Assembly: GCA_027922465.2 (NCBI GenBank)
Contig: BQMF02000181.1
Span: forward strand, 1 to 64,000
Direction of reading: 5' to 3'
Length of the DNA: 64,000 nt
Source: Turritopsis dohrnii
Taxonomy: Eukaryota; Cnidaria; Hydrozoa; Anthoathecata; Oceaniidae
The position numbers and the translations under genes were made by a program. This document shows, piece by piece, positions 42,381 to 55,412 of this stretch. The notes beneath the pieces were generated by a model. The model was given only the letters and a program-made list of their open reading frames with translations, searched no databases and was not told the origin of the DNA. Numbering within the stretch: position 1 is the first letter of the stretch; every line of letters starts with the position of its first letter.

Positions 42381-43020
42381 TTAAGGGAAGAAATTGTTTG
42401 CGGAAGAAATTTTTGCGGAATATATTTTTGCGGATAAATGACCCAAACATGCCATATTTTGCGAAATAAATTTTTGCGGATGACGACCTCAAAAAGAGAT
42501 TTTGTGGAATTAATACAGTTTAATAAAAATAACGCAACAGTATATGTATTATATGGAAATGGAAGTATATGGAAAACTTTTTTATGAAATTTTTTAACCC
42601 ATGTTTTCCAGAAATGAAAAGTCTTTTGACGGTATTATGTTGACGACAATGAACGATATAAGAGGGTAACTGTACTGCTAGTTGACTTGCCAAAAATAAT
42701 TAATTAGCTTCATAGCTTTGATCATGTCTGAACAGATGACTGAAAATCGTCAATCATCAACATCTTGTCAGGTAATATACTGTAGTCTGTTACAAAATCC
42801 TAAAAATTACCTGCAGGATTGGATATACAAAGATGGTGAAGACTATAATGGCCTCTTACGTCACATGCTTTCACATGTTTGAAAACTCACTGGAGGAACA
42901 ACGTAATTATTTCCATCTTTCCAGGAAAATTTAAGCGAATCGACTCGCTCAGTTTGGGGGCGATAATATTTTGAATTAAATCTTGGTAATTTAGTATTAG
43001 TTGTCTGTTAAGCTGTCTAT
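42381..43020. other. Intergenic with TTTTTGCGGA-type repeats
   Basis: Between 42385 and 42485 the phrase TTTTTGCGGA recurs four or five times with variations, probably the edge of an unidentified repeat. Nothing else recognised. Confidence 0.4.
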
Positions 43021-43023
43021 AGT

Positions 43024-43404
43024 CCATGGAACCTGCAAGTTATCAATGGAACCTGCAAGTTATCAATGGAACCTACAAGTTATCAATGGAACCTGCGAGT
43101 TATCAATGGAACCTACACGTTATCAATGGAACCTGCAAGTTATCAATGGAACCTGCAAGTTATCAATGGAACCTGCAAGTTATCAATGGAACCTACACGT
43201 TATCAATGGAACCTACAAGTTATCAATGGAAACTGCAAGTTATCAATGGAACCTACCAGTTATCAATGGAACCTACAAGTTATCAATGGAACCTACAAGT
43301 TATCAATGGAACCTACAAGTTATCAATGGAACCTACAAGTTATCAATGGAACCTACAAGTTATCAATGGAACCTGCAAGTTATCAATGGAACCTACAAGT
43401 TAAC
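43024..43404. repeat. 20-bp minisatellite, about 19 copies
   Basis: The unit TATCAATGGAACCTACAAGT repeats with only A/G or single-base variants. Because 20 is not divisible by 3, all three forward frames read the same 20-residue cycle without stops. No gene context supports expression. Confidence 0.95.
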
Positions 43405-44236
43405 AGCAACAGCAAAACAATTGGCGGTTAATGGTTCGCTCTGAACTTTCAGTCAAAATAATTTCTCTTAATACCCTTAATATAAACTTGGTCACGTGTC
43501 ACGTGTCAGATAAGGTCTAGTTTTCACATAAAAATAATTTCTGCGCAGAACTATGGCTTTTAAATCAGAATCACAAATGAAGGGATTCGATTGGTTGACG
43601 GAATTTCCGCAGCGGAGAAGTTAAACTTATCCAAATTTTCCACGGGAGTTGCGAAGAAACAATAACCAGTTCGGTGAAATACCCAAGTTTGTTTCGAGTT
43701 TAGCACGGCTGTTATGTAAACGGAGTCAAAGGTCAGGTTTGAAACTGATGCTTCCAAACCCTTCCCGCAGAGTCGGTTTACTTACCTCTGTAATGTCTGA
43801 ACAAATCAAAGATTATTTGAACGAAAATCATTATGTTATCGTACAACTTTTTGGGGTTTCAGGGTGAACATTATATATTTAGTTCCATGACAGCAATGCT
43901 TCTACATATTTATTACAACATAAAACTTTGTAATCTGTCATTTAAACTTCGAGACATCGGCAGAGGTAAGTGAATGAAGTCGAATCAGATAAATTTTCAA
44001 AAAATATTAAAGAAATATTATGATGAACAAAGCTTACAAAATTTGATATTTTCAGCTGTTACTTATTTTAGCCTTGTTATTCGATCTTTTACAAGTTACT
44101 TTGTTACAAAAACACTTTTTGTTTTCGTGATACACACTGCGTATAAGCATGCCATCCTCCACAGCGTCATAGTAAGGATACGACTCGTACTCGACTCACA
44201 AAATCGCATGATCGGTTCGCAAAACTGATTGGCTTA
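43405..44236. other. Downstream of TTC1, nothing recognised
   Basis: It contains the 3' flank of the TTC1 gene (minus strand) and tandem CACGTGTCACGTGTCA at about 43492-43508. Short frames lack domains. Confidence 0.45.
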
Positions 44237-45749
44237 TCACCTTTGGAAATTCACAGAATAACCACCCGTATTTGGGTCTTGATTCACTTTAAAATTGTCT
44301 GTAGAAAGTCCGAATGGTTTTAAACACATGTTGCCCAATTCTTTCAGTTTACCTGGAAATGAGAAAAGACATAAATTTATTCCATCTTAAAATGTCTACC
44401 AAAAAACCGAAAGTGAGAAAAATCTTTAGGTCGAGTAAATTTCAAGCAATTTTTTCCATTTTAAGAAAGGTGGAGAAAATATTGAGAAGATTAAAAGCTA
44501 GAAACTATTTATTTAGTTTCGACTAGCCTGCTGGGTAATCACATAGTCTGCTTAAAATCGAATCGAATCATACGAAAGTGTCAATCGAAAGACTTCAATA
44601 TCTACCACAAGAACTTCTAACTAGCATGTAGCTTTAGCTAAAAAATGCCCCCGCGCTCAAGCATTCCAATGTGTACACACAGCAAGCTATACATTGCAAG
44701 CTATACAACGGAAACAAAAACAAATTTTTGTCCGAAAACTCAAAAAAATTCAGATGAATGTTTTTGCAAGTCTTTACACAGAAACAAATATATACATTTA
44801 AACTTTTGTTAACATTGTATAAACTAAACACAATAAAAACAAGAAGAATTGCGAGCATGATCATTTCGAAATGGGAGATCAGATTTGAAAACTCCTTGAC
44901 GGATGGTCTTCACGGTTTTTCGCTTACGTTGTAATTGAGTTAAACTTTCCTTAGGATAACTTTTTTTTTATTGATGCTAATATACCTTTCAAAAAGTGTA
45001 ATAAAGGCTTAACAAGTAATATCAGAAAGTATTTGCTACAAACAAAAGAAATGTGTGAACTGAAACCATGGATACGTATTTTATAATCAAAACAAGATTT
45101 GTTAAAGAAATTCTGTATATAAGAGCCAAAAGAAAAAAAACAAACTTTTTTTAAAAAAAAATCAAAGCAAAAAATCCATTAGAAATCTGCGTTTTAAACT
45201 TTGATTCAAAACAAAAAGTAGCCAATGTTTATAAAAAAAACAACAAGAAAATGTAAAAAGCTTTTACTGATCATGATCAAACACTAGTATGATTAGGTTT
45301 GGCGCGAGGTGGACAGTTAAAATAGAAAAACACGAAGAAAGACAATTTGTAATATAGCTTTCTTGCATACACAGAAATCCAATTAAAATCTTTGCCAAAA
45401 ATTAGTGCGTTGAACAAAGTTTATTGAATGAAATATTTAGAGCTAAAACATATATATACAAAAATAAAATGTATGGTTGGCAAAATTTCAGATTTCAAGC
45501 TGTGCTTCAAAATCCTTGTCGTTCACTTCACTAAAACAACACAAAAGTAACACGAAAAATATCTAAGCAATTTTAGCATACGATCTTCCTAAATAACATA
45601 GTATAATACAATAATAAATTAGGAAAGAGATACGAAAAAACATTCTGTCTTTCCCACTTACAGTACCATGCTTTGAAACGGAAAAAAAGCAAAGTCAGCT
45701 AATAATTGCATTCCACCGTGTAACGTCAACACGAAAGTTGGAGGATGAA

Positions 45750-45788
<39 letters not shown>

Positions 45789-48700
45789 AATCGGAAACTG
45801 ACATTCGCCTATCTCGTGAAACTACTATGCCTCCTCGCTCGCTTACGCTCGCTGCGGGGGCAATAAAGAAATCCTGAATTTCAAGGAGCATTAACAGAAA
45901 AAAAAAACGTATTAGAGGTTTGGCAACAAACACGCTTTTCTAAATCTACTTACCAAACATTTCTTCTTTCAGCTTCTCGTTTCTTTCGTTGATCTGTGCT
46001 GGCAATCGCTGCAGGCAAAAAAATAAAAGTTGCAAATATAGAGCAGGTCATTTTTAACTCGAGTCGATTATGAGTAATTTCAATACATTCATTACAGAGG
46101 AAACTAGACTAACCATGGAAGCTTCGCCCGCTTGCTGACACGATTGATCGTAGCTCAGAATATGATTATAATCTGAAAAAAGAAGAAATCAACTAATCAA
46201 CAAAATGATCAGATTAAAACTTCTTCTGTTACCAATGTTAGAGAAGCTGTGTCATCTGATCAAACTTTCCATACAAACCTTTTAATGCTTCGTCTAATTT
46301 TTCCATGGCTTCGTATGTTTGTGCTCGCCTCAATCGGGCTTTCGTATAATACTGGTCGTATTCAAGTGCTGAAAGATAGTGACATTTATCTTAATCTCAT
46401 GGCCAACAGCATAAATATATTCTTTCCATTCTATAAAGGAAGACAATTCAACAACGCCAAACTTACCCGATGTTTACCCGATGTTTACTCGAGTTTGCTG
46501 CAAACGAATTTTTAAAACTCTTTTGTTAATTAAACGAAGATGCTATTCCATTGCATAAACAGTAAAACTTTTGTAAGACACCTTGGGGGTATGGGAAATG
46601 TTGGATTGAGGAATGGACAATTATTCGTTAGAGAGAGATGTCCGTTTAAAGCAAGGGTTGTTCGTCTTAAGGAGGCTTGACAGTAATTCAGAAGAAAATT
46701 TAATGACTCTCAATGGCTATGATCAGGATTAATCCCAATAGATTTCTTACAATTCTTTGGAGTAATTTTCCTTTTGACTTTTCAATTTTCAACTCTCAGT
46801 ATCAAACTCTCGACTGTTTTAACTGTTGTTTTTTTTAGTTGTTCCACATCAGTACTTGACACTGCCTTCTATATAAGTATATTGTATATTTATGATATAC
46901 ATAAACATCTCTATAGGTTTCTTTTAATATGGGAACAAGAAAGTTGATGGCTTGAACACTTCAGGACGTGTCTCACGTTTGCGTAACTAATCTCTACAAT
47001 ATAATAATATCTTTAAATGCCACATAATTTTAAATTGACGGAATTCAAATATAGCTAAACCTGAAAAATGACTGCCAAATTTGAAATTTCCAACTTTTAA
47101 TTGTTCATTATGCAAGTTTTTTTGGGAAATTTAAGAACTTTCAAAATTAATTTCAACATTTTAGGAGGCATAGAAACTCAAAGACTTTACTCTCAATGGA
47201 GTAATTTGTCCATGAATGAAAACAAAACAAATGGGTTGCATTTTAAAAAAAACACTCCCAGTAAGGCCGAAGCCACTACTAGGTAGAGAGTTACAAGATG
47301 AGAAAAGGAAGAACAGTTATAAAGACAGAGCAAGGTGGCGGTTAACCTTGGATTTAAAGATTGTAGATCATACTCAGCAGGAAAACAACTATGATGGAGA
47401 AAATTACGTACGACTTGATATTTTATGCATCAAATCTAATAGGGCTGGCCTTTTTACAAGGATTGAACTATTACTTATCTGGGCTAAGGGTAATTTTAAA
47501 CGTAAAGTATATACATTTTCATTTTAAGGTGAAGAAGCTGTATTTTTAAGACTTTTAATTGTCTTTACATAAAAGATGAACAAAGCTTTGAAATACGATC
47601 TTTTCTGAAAGTGTTCAAAAATGAAATGGATCTGTCAGAATGATTTAACAGAGTCTCACCTGATGTGCAGTCCTCAATGGCCTTCTCTTTTTCATCCTAA
47701 TAGGGAAAAGGGAAAATGAAATGACTATCATATTTTCAGAAACTTTGGCAGAATCAAAATCATAAATTTAGAACTTTATTCCGCTAAAATTTCATTATAA
47801 ACCCAAATCTGCAGTGTAAGTCACAAGTGAAGCTTTCTTTGCATAAAAGATTTGTATCTGGCTTTGTGCCCAAACTGAGGCATCTTAAGGTGTAATTTTT
47901 CTATTGAGCCCAAAATTTTATTCTGCTGAAAACAGACAATATCAATATAGAAACTTACCAATTTAACATGGCAGGCTGCCCGGTTTGAATGTAAAACCGC
48001 TGATGTTTTTGCAAAAGAACATGGGCATATATCAATTGCTTCTGTGTATTTATCGGAAGCTTGAAGGTAACCTTCAGAAGAAAACAGAAAATACTGAAGC
48101 AGAATTAAAGGTGGTATTGACTGTTGAATGTTTGCCAAAGATGAACTTTTATGACATCCATCAACAATAATAATTGCTTCACAAACATCACGGTATAAAA
48201 TGTTTTTGCCTGAATATACATTTACTCATTTCCATCATAATTTTATCCTGAAACTTCTTTCGCATGTTGAAAGCCTCAAGTGAAATCCTTGCCATACATT
48301 TAGAAATGAAGACTTAAAAGCACTTACTTGATTCCTTGAAAAGTTTATTTCCAGTCTCCTTCAATTCTAATGCATCTTCATGTCTCTGCTATAATGGACA
48401 AATATAAAAAATCCACACATATATTTTAGTATTTATATTGCTATCTGATTCACGATTCTTGCATGTTTCAAGTAGAAAGTCAAAAGAATTAGTGAAACAG
48501 AGATTTACTGAAAAGCAGAGGTTGAAATTCATGAAAAGTGTAAAATTTTAAGTTAATATATCTTAAGTTGTTTTGCTGTGGTTTTAGTTCCTTCATCGAA
48601 ACATGCATTGGTCAACATACATAATAGCAAAAAAGTCATATAATAACAAGAGCATACCTTTTTCACATCTTCTGATAAAATCTCTTCTATTTGGGGTTTT

Positions 48701-48873
48701 TCAGAGGTGCTATCATCAGTTGAAACATCATGTAGAATGTTCTGCTCATCTACATGATTTTGACCGACTGGTTCACAATGATCTGATGGTATTTCTGTCA
48801 TATTCTCTTTATCGCTGTCTTTAATAATGTCTGCAGTTTCCATGTTTATGTAGTTTATTCTAAAATTATCCAT
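44237..48873 (-). CDS. TTC1: Tetratricopeptide repeat protein 1 homologue
   Basis: Eight exons on the minus strand join in frame (247 aa): 48873-48658, 48385-48328, 48071-47959, 47696-47660, 46368-46279, 46172-46114, 46008-45954, 44352-44237. The acidic N-terminal third is disordered. The TPR region shows [58 protein letters not shown]. The C-terminal part has [18 protein letters not shown] and [19 protein letters not shown], characteristic of TTC1. TTC1 is a cytosolic co-chaperone-type adaptor (Hsp90 and G-alpha contacts reported for the family). The last intron (about 1.6 kb) contains a dispersed repeat. An alternative start is the second Met at 48843. Confidence 0.88.
44625..45600 (+). repeat. 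Dispersed repeat, copy B, in the last intron of TTC1
   Basis: Inverted relative to 14,610-15,930. It shares the frame ending LKPWIRIL and stop (about 44975-45087) and breaks off just inside the start of the GIY-YIG frame (about 45575-45600). Confidence 0.75.
45750..45784. repeat. ATG/GAT microsatellite
   Basis: About ten or eleven trinucleotide units in the last TTC1 intron. The His-run frame on the minus strand is a by-product. Confidence 0.85.
46369..47659. other. TTC1 intron 4, nothing recognised
   Basis: A 1.3-kb intron between the exons ending at 47660 and starting at 46368. Short frames carry no domain signature. Confidence 0.5.
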
Positions 48874-49479
48874 AAGAGAAAACCATTATAACTATAATTA
48901 TTATTATAGTTATAGAATTAATCTTTTTGTTATTAAGCAGTGCAGTTACCAACAGTATGGACCAGGCATAGCATTCATTTTTGCATCCTCAATCAATACT
49001 TACTTTATTAACATCTACTATGTACCTCCATATTGTTTTTTAATTCTTGCAATAAAATTTTCAAAAACAATTAGGTATAAAGAAAATCTTGATGGTACTT
49101 TTCACAGTAAATTTTCAAATATGATAGAGCTCAAAAAGCTACTACACAAGTCCCCCTTCAATATTTATTCTTATAGTTGATTTTATGATTTCTTAATTAA
49201 ATATAAATCCTTCACAGAAGTCCTTTTTCCTTGGACATATTATGTCCAAGGAAAAAGGACTTCTGTGAAGGATTTCTTAAAAACAACTTTGTGAATTTTT
49301 TAAATTTTCATTTTATTATTATTTTACTGAGGCCAGAGGGAAATTGCAGTGTAACTCACTGATGTGGGCCTCCACCAGGGATGTATACCTCAGATTTTAA
49401 GGCAGAGAACTTGCACCTACTAGACTGATAGGTGATTGTGATCATCATGTACAATATAGCTTTTTTTGCATACATTATT
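48874..49479. other. Upstream of TTC1, with a large palindrome
   Basis: An AT palindrome (ATAACTATAATTATTATTAT region, about 48886-48916) lies near the start. The 71-bp palindrome at 49205-49275 follows. Confidence 0.6.
49205..49275. repeat. Perfect 71-bp palindrome
   Basis: Two 35-bp arms (AAATCCTTCACAGAAGTCCT onward) flank a single central base and match perfectly. It is about 330 bp upstream of the TTC1 start codon. Confidence 0.92.
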
Positions 49480-50933
49480 ATCGTAAGTGAGTTTTTTTTG
49501 TTTTTTTTGAATTAATTGCTCAATACAAGGTTTAAAACCACTAATGTGTATTGAGGTACAAGGAAGACAGGTGACGATGAACATTTCATTTAAAGTGTTG
49601 AAGATTATAATGAGAAGGAAAAACAGACTGTGGTAAAGAATTCCAGAGAGTGGAGGAGCGAGGAATGAAACTTTGTTGGTAAAAAATTTCTTTATCGAAT
49701 GCCTTTGGATATGTCAAGAGCAACAGCTCTTGCCTCCCCAGATTTATCTAATGCAGTGTAGATTCTATCAGTTATCACTGTAAGAAGGTCAGCAGTTGAG
49801 TGTTGGGAGCGAAAGCCATATTAAGAATCTTAGAAGAGGTCATTAGATTCAAGGTGATTAACAAGAGAATTATTGATAAAGGCCTCAAAAATTTTACTCA
49901 TAACTGGTAGGAGACTAATTGGTCTGTAATTTTGTGGATTAGATCGATCATCACGATTCTTAAAGACTGGAATTACAGAGGCAAACTTCCAAGATGAAGG
50001 AAAGCAAGGTTCAGCTATATACTTGTTCTATAGACGAGAGAGTACAGGTGACAATTCAGGTGCAGACTTTTGAAACAGGATGACAGGAATTCCATCAGGG
50101 CCAGTAGCCTTAGAAGCGTCAAGATTTGAAATGATGGAAGATATTTTAGCTGGTGTGATATAGCAGCTATCCAGTACTTTATTAGTCCTCAAGGGAAATT
50201 CAGGAACAGCATGACCAGAGTCGTCAAGAGTAGAGTTAGTACTGAAAATATTAGAGAAGAGTTCAACTTTATCATTAGATGATGATAACACCTCTGGACT
50301 ATTGAAAATGGGAGGAATGGATGACCTTTTATTGCTGGTGACACATTTAATGATGCACCGGAAATCTCGAAAGCCAATTTTTTGTGAGAAGATACAATTA
50401 TGAGTTTCTTGTTGATATGTAGACTTTGCATTATTAATGACAGATTTGCAGTGATTTGGTGCTTGGTTGAAAAGAACCTTATTATGAGAAGACTTCTCAC
50501 ATTGATATTGAGGAAGTAAAGATTTCTGTGAGCAATTACTGCAGCACAAGCAGGTGAGAACCAGGGAGAGGAGTGAGGTTTCACACAAAATTTACTACTT
50601 GGGATGCTTCAATACCAGATGTAAACCAGATGTAAGCCAAGATGTGACTTCCTCTGCACATTTTTCAGCTGGATTTGAAAACACATTGGGCCAGGGGACA
50701 TCGCGAAGAAAGTCTCGAAAATTATCCCATTCACCATGTTCATAACTGAAGAGAGTGTGATGAAAAGGAGATTCAAAAGCAGCTTTGCAATTAAGAGATG
50801 TTAAGACAGAAACTATGCCATGGTCAGAGTTGCCAAGAGGAGCTTCACTAGATGCTTTACAGATATCAGGAAAGCATGTGTATGACAAATCAGGATCCTC
50901 CAGATCACTTACATGAGTAATAGGTAAATTGTC
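49480..50933 (-). pseudogene. LINE copy 1, internally deleted
   Basis: Read on the minus strand it carries the C-terminal end of the endonuclease, a linker and the start of the reverse transcriptase (ATGPDGIPVILFQKSAPELS). It then skips about 0.9 kb of RT relative to copy 2 and joins the shared 3' tail (near 49,680). The poly-T at the low end is the 3' poly-A side. Frames are broken. It shares its 5' break point with copy 2. Confidence 0.75.
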
Positions 50934-51700
50934 TTCTTATGGTATACACCATAAGGCCATGCACGTGGGTTTTAGAGTCCTTACAACGCAGAGAAAGATA
51001 ACCTTGCATGAATCTACTAATAATAAACGCATTCTTCTTCTCCAAAAAACTGCAATTCGTCTCATTACTTTTTCTTCCTTTAGATCTCATTCTTCTCCAC
51101 TCTTTTCTAAACTTGGTTTACTTTCGATTTTTGATTTGACAAGAACCCTAAATATCCTTTTCATTCATCAAATTCTCAATCACAGAATTCCTGATCACAT
51201 TCATAGTGCTTTCAATTTTTCCAAATTATCCCATTCCATCAACACCAGAGGTAAGTCAGCAGGATTTCTCTGTAAACCTAATATAAACACTAGCTTAGAT
51301 GGTATGAATTCTTTTACATATTAATCAATATCTTGGTGGAATCATCTCCAGTCTACCTATAAACACATCGACCTAGCTTCCCTTTCATATAACCATCTTA
51401 AACAGCTAGTCACTGATTTCTTTCTAAGAAACTACCTAACATGCAATTAGTTCTCTCTCTCTCTCCCTTGAAATAAGTATCTCCGTAATCACGCAACACT
51501 TTTTATTTATTCTCGATTTTCTACTGTACTTATTTATTCATATTTTTTATTTTCTATTTGGTGGCCACCTCCTTTGTTATCTACTGGGGTGGTCTCCAGT
51601 CTCTATTTCATTTAACTACTTTGTAGCTAATTTATTTATTTTACTATGATGAATAAATATTATTCTATTCTATTCTATTCTATTTTATTCTATATAACCT
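50934..51700 (+). pseudogene. LINE 3' end, plus strand, first copy
   Basis: The frame 50929-51324 encodes the C-terminal tail of a LINE reverse transcriptase protein (LLLQKTAIRLITFSSF, LFSKLGLLSIFDL). A GTGGCCACC ... GGTCTCCAGT 3' UTR follows, with an ATTCT microsatellite tail (about 51,655-51,690). It is 5'-truncated. Confidence 0.65.
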
Positions 51701-51971
51701 TGAAAAAGAAAATCATTTTCGGTGTCTTGAATTGAGATTAGTCTCACAAATTGCAAGGATGTCAGGAGAGTTGTTAGAAATGAAAGAATGAATGTGAAAG
51801 AAATTTGTACGAAAACCACGGACATTTGTGAAAGATTTGTTCGGTGGTGCCAGGTTAATCCAATTGGGTTTTGAAGCTAGTTTTTTCTTTGATTAACCAT
51901 GCATAAGCGAAGTTTAGACAGAGAAAGTAAATAAAAGGAGCAAACATAACATGTACTTGCAAAAAGTCTGA
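51701..51971. other. Short interval between LINE fragments
   Basis: Probably more retroelement debris. No domain is recognised. Confidence 0.4.
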
Positions 51972-52636
51972 TTGTGTCAATACTCTTGGTTCATCAATAA
52001 ACCTTCTGCCATAACAGAAGGCTCAGGGTGTGGCCTTGGTTTTCTTACTATCTTTGATCTTGTCAAAACCTGCAATGTATTATTCATACATTCAGCCCTC
52101 AATCATCAGTTACCTCGTCACATTCAGAGTACTATCAAACTTTCTAAGCTATCACATGAATTTAATACTAGAGGAGAGTCAATGGGCACTCTATCTAAAC
52201 CCTTAGTCAATACTAAATCCTTTGGAATACACTCTATTACCTACCAATCCATAACTTGTTGGAATTTTTTCCAATCTACTTTTAGTCACCTGGAACTAAG
52301 TTCCATACCTCTAAGCCAACTAAAAAACCTTGTCAGTGGTTTCTTCTTATCACAGTACGCAGACAGCATCTAATAATTGAGCAATTATTTATTTATTTAT
52401 TTTTTTTTTTGTTTATTTGTTTGTTTTTTCTTGCATTTTAGTGTAAGGTTTTTTTTGTTTAACTTATGTTAATGTATTTGTATTATTTATTTTGGTGGCC
52501 ACCCCCTCTGTTTAGATAAGTCTATTGGGATGGTCTCCAGTCAAATTGTATTTTTCTTAGCATCTTAGAATTCCTTTTGTTGACAAATAAATATCATTCA
52601 TTCATTCATTCATTCATTCATTCATTCATTCATTCA
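51972..52636 (+). pseudogene. LINE 3' end, plus strand, second copy
   Basis: The frame 51972-52373 (GLGFLTIFDLVKTCNVLFIH, then LSKLSHEFNTRGESMGTL) is homologous to the preceding fragment. It ends with the same GTGGCCACCCCCT ... GGTCTCCAGTC tail and an ATTC microsatellite (52,592-52,636). Confidence 0.65.
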
Positions 52637-52785
52637 ACAAAGCACACCAGACACATTTGCTGGGAAACCCTCCATGCATGACATGGCACAACAAATGTCC
52701 TGATATTTCACAGCTGCTGATGGAACAGTCTCTTTTAAAGCGCTACCAAAAAAGTTCGGGTTCCTAACTATCAGCCTCAGACCAG

Positions 52786-52910
52786 TATTGAAGCTTATAT
52801 ATCTTACTATATAACATATTATCATATATCCTATTCTTATAGTTAAGTGTACTAAATACTTATTATCTAAATATATGTTGGCTGGCCTTTCGGCTTATCA
52901 AATCTTAATA
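52786..52910 (+). repeat. 5' LTR
   Basis: 125 bp, TATTGAAG to CTTAATA, matching the split 3' LTR apart from a few changes. The gag ATG uses the last base of the LTR, leaving no normal tRNA primer-binding site. Confidence 0.85.
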
Positions 52911-53764
52911 TGACGCTGCAAAAGTGGGAAAAATTCTTTGAGGACGCTCAAATCCCAAAGAAAGAATCGAAAACCTATGCAAAGTTATTTGTGGACAACC
53001 GAATAACTGAAAACGTTCTACCAGAAATCACAAAAGAGACACTAATTGACATTGGAATCTCAGTGCTTGGCGATGTCCTCTCGATACTGAAGAAATGTAA
53101 GACCAGTAGTAATAAAAGCACACCCACTGCACCCAACCCGGCAGTCAAAGCTCCTTCTGCTAAATTACCGACTGTTTCAATGGACATGACAATGCCACAG
53201 TATCGTAAATTTGTAATTGACTGGAACGTTTTCAAACAAATTACAGGTATCAGCGGCAGTCAAATTATTGCACAGCTATACAGTTGCTGTGACGACTCTG
53301 TTCAAAACAGCATCGTTAACAAAGTATCAGACATTTTCTCAGTCTCTGAGGATGATCTATTAAAAGAGATAGAGTCTACAGTCACCAAACGTGCAAACCC
53401 AAGCGTCCATCGAATGACATTTTCTTCGATCATCCAAAATCAAGACGAAAGTATCCAGGACTACTTGGTGAGGCTACGTTCATCTGCGCCTGATTGCGAA
53501 TTTGTCTGCCCAGAATGCACAAAAGATATTTCGAAAGAACACATCAAAGATCAGTTCATCCGAGGATTGTATGCAGAAACGATCCAAACTGACATATTAG
53601 CCAAGGCCAGTCAGCTCAAAACCCTTGATGAGGTAATTAAACATGCACAAGCCCTCGAAACGGCATCTTGTGATCAGCAAGCCCTTCCAAACCCATCAGC
53701 CGAGGTGATGGCAGCAAGGCAATCACGTTACAAAGCTCAAGGTAAAATTTCAAATGGAAAATGA
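52910..53764 (+). pseudogene. gag: gag with N-terminal SAM domain
   Basis: Residues 2-65 (WEKFFEDAQIPKKESKTYAK, LPEITKETLIDIGI, GDVLSILKK) form a SAM-like domain. A capsid-like region follows (about 100-270, with YRKFVIDWNVFK and DYLVRLRSSAPDCEF). The frame ends just before the nucleocapsid knuckles, which continue in another frame as CPGCGSYDH and CHNCEIPNHFARVC, with an in-frame stop between them. It is therefore decayed. Function in an intact element: packaging of retrotransposon RNA. Confidence 0.8.
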
Positions 53765-54190
53765 CCATGTCCAGGATGCGGATCCTACGACCACCGTCAA
53801 AAGAACGCCAATGACCGCCCTACCAACTGACCTGCATGGGGTACAATTTGTCATAACTGTGAAATTCCAAACCACTTCGCTAGAGTTTGTCGAAAGAAGA
53901 AAGAACAAGTGCATGCCATATTTCCTCAAAGAGTCAGCAGTGCTCTTTCCATCGACAGTGACGAACTGATCAAAATCACGATGGCACCTTCTCTACCACG
54001 TTTCAAGAACTCAACACTGTCAACCATTGAAGCATTTCCAGACAGTGGTGCCACCCTTTGTCTAGCAGGGACTCGTCACCTACCATTGCTCAAACTAACC
54101 AAACATCAACTTGTCTGCTGTTCAAAACAAGTCACCGTTGTTGGAGGAGGAACTTTAGTCTGTTACGGATGGTTACCAATGACACATTAG
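53765..54190 (+). pseudogene. Zinc knuckles and aspartic protease fragment
   Basis: After the knuckles the frame 53909-54190 carries the retropepsin active site FPDSGATLCLAG and ends soon after VVGGGTLVCYG. The stop coincides with the junction to integrase sequence, marking the lost RT/RNase H segment. Confidence 0.7.
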
Positions 54191-55412
54191 AGACTACTGG
54201 GAGGTGCGAGACAGACTCTCTGCAAGCAATAGAATCGTTTTGCTAAACACTCGTATTGTCATCCCTTCATCACTTCGTAGTCAGGTTCTCAACAATCTTC
54301 ATGCTGCTCACCAGGGACATAGTAGTATGAGTGCCCGTGCCAATCAGACAGTGTATTGACCGGGTATGAATGCTAGTATACGACTTCATCGCTCTACATG
54401 TCAACCCTGCAACAAAATTGCACCCAGCCTGCCAGCCGAGCCAATGATCGAAACACCCTCACCAGAATGGCCATTTCAACAATTGTGTGCTGATTACTTC
54501 GAGACAGAGGAACAATCGTACCTTGCAGTAGTTGACCGTTTTAGTTGCTGGCTGATTATTTACTATTTCCCTACTCATACAAAAGCAGAATCGCTCGTAT
54601 CTCATCTTCGCCAGCTATTCATTTCCTACGGAGTTCCAGAAGAAATTGCCAGTGATGGTGGACCACAGTTCAAATCTGACATATTTGACACTTTCCTTAA
54701 AGAATGGGGCATTCACCACCGCCTTTCGTCAAAAGGTTATGCTCAATCAAATGGATGTGCTGAACTTGCCGTCAAGACAGCAAAGCGCATAATCATGGGG
54801 AACACCATCCGAGGCTCCTTGAATAACGACCGTGCTGCCCGTGCCATTCTTCAACATCAAAACACACCGCTTTCAGGAATTGGTCTCAGCCCTGCTCAAA
54901 TACTCTTCCACAGACAACTTCGAGACCACATGCCAAACAACCGAAGCAACCTCTGCCTCAACAAGAAGTGGCTAATCCTCACAAAGCAAAGAGAGCGCAA
55001 CTCTGCAGCAGTTCATGCCAAAACAACGACTCAACAACCAAGGGATCTACAACCACTCACAGTAGGAGACCAAGTCCTTATTCACGACCCACAATCAACC
55101 AAAGGCAACAAGAGATGGACACGTACAGGTCGGATCGTTGAAGCTTTACCCTTCCGTCAGTATCGGGTAAGATTGAATGGCTCTGGGCGCTTATCACTAC
55201 GAAACCGACGCTTCTTAAGGATCAACACCACGGCTAATCAAGGACCTCAGATTCCACACGTTACACCTGAGGTTATGACACCAACAACATCCAACCTGAA
55301 CGCAGAGGCCCCACCATTCATGCCAACAGCATCTCGTCCTACCACAGCAACGCAAGTTCTACGAGCATTGAAGGAACTTCAGGACTTCAATAAGCCTGGG
55401 CTTAATGAGTAG
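54191..55412 (+). pseudogene. Ty3/gypsy integrase, with an early stop
   Basis: The N-terminal zinc-binding part (HAAHQGHSSM upstream, CQPCNK after) is interrupted by a stop before the ATG at 54366. From there a 348-residue frame holds the DDE core: Asp in LCADYFE, Asp in ASDGGPQF, Glu in SNGCAELAVKTAK. A C-terminal SH3-like domain follows (LTVGDQVLIHDPQS, WTRTGRIVEAL). It is nearly intact, so decay is mainly upstream. Confidence 0.8.

Noticed and set aside
43001..43444. Three overlapping frames encoding a repetitive WNLQVINGTYKLSMEPTSYQ-type protein
   Set aside because: All three come from one 20-bp minisatellite that lacks stops in every frame; no start context, splice signals or domain supports a gene.
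45658..45933. His-rich 91-residue minus-strand frame
   Set aside because: Produced by a GAT microsatellite inside the last TTC1 intron.
47216..47527. A 103-residue plus-strand frame
   Set aside because: Lies within TTC1 intron 4, no domain, no splice or start support.
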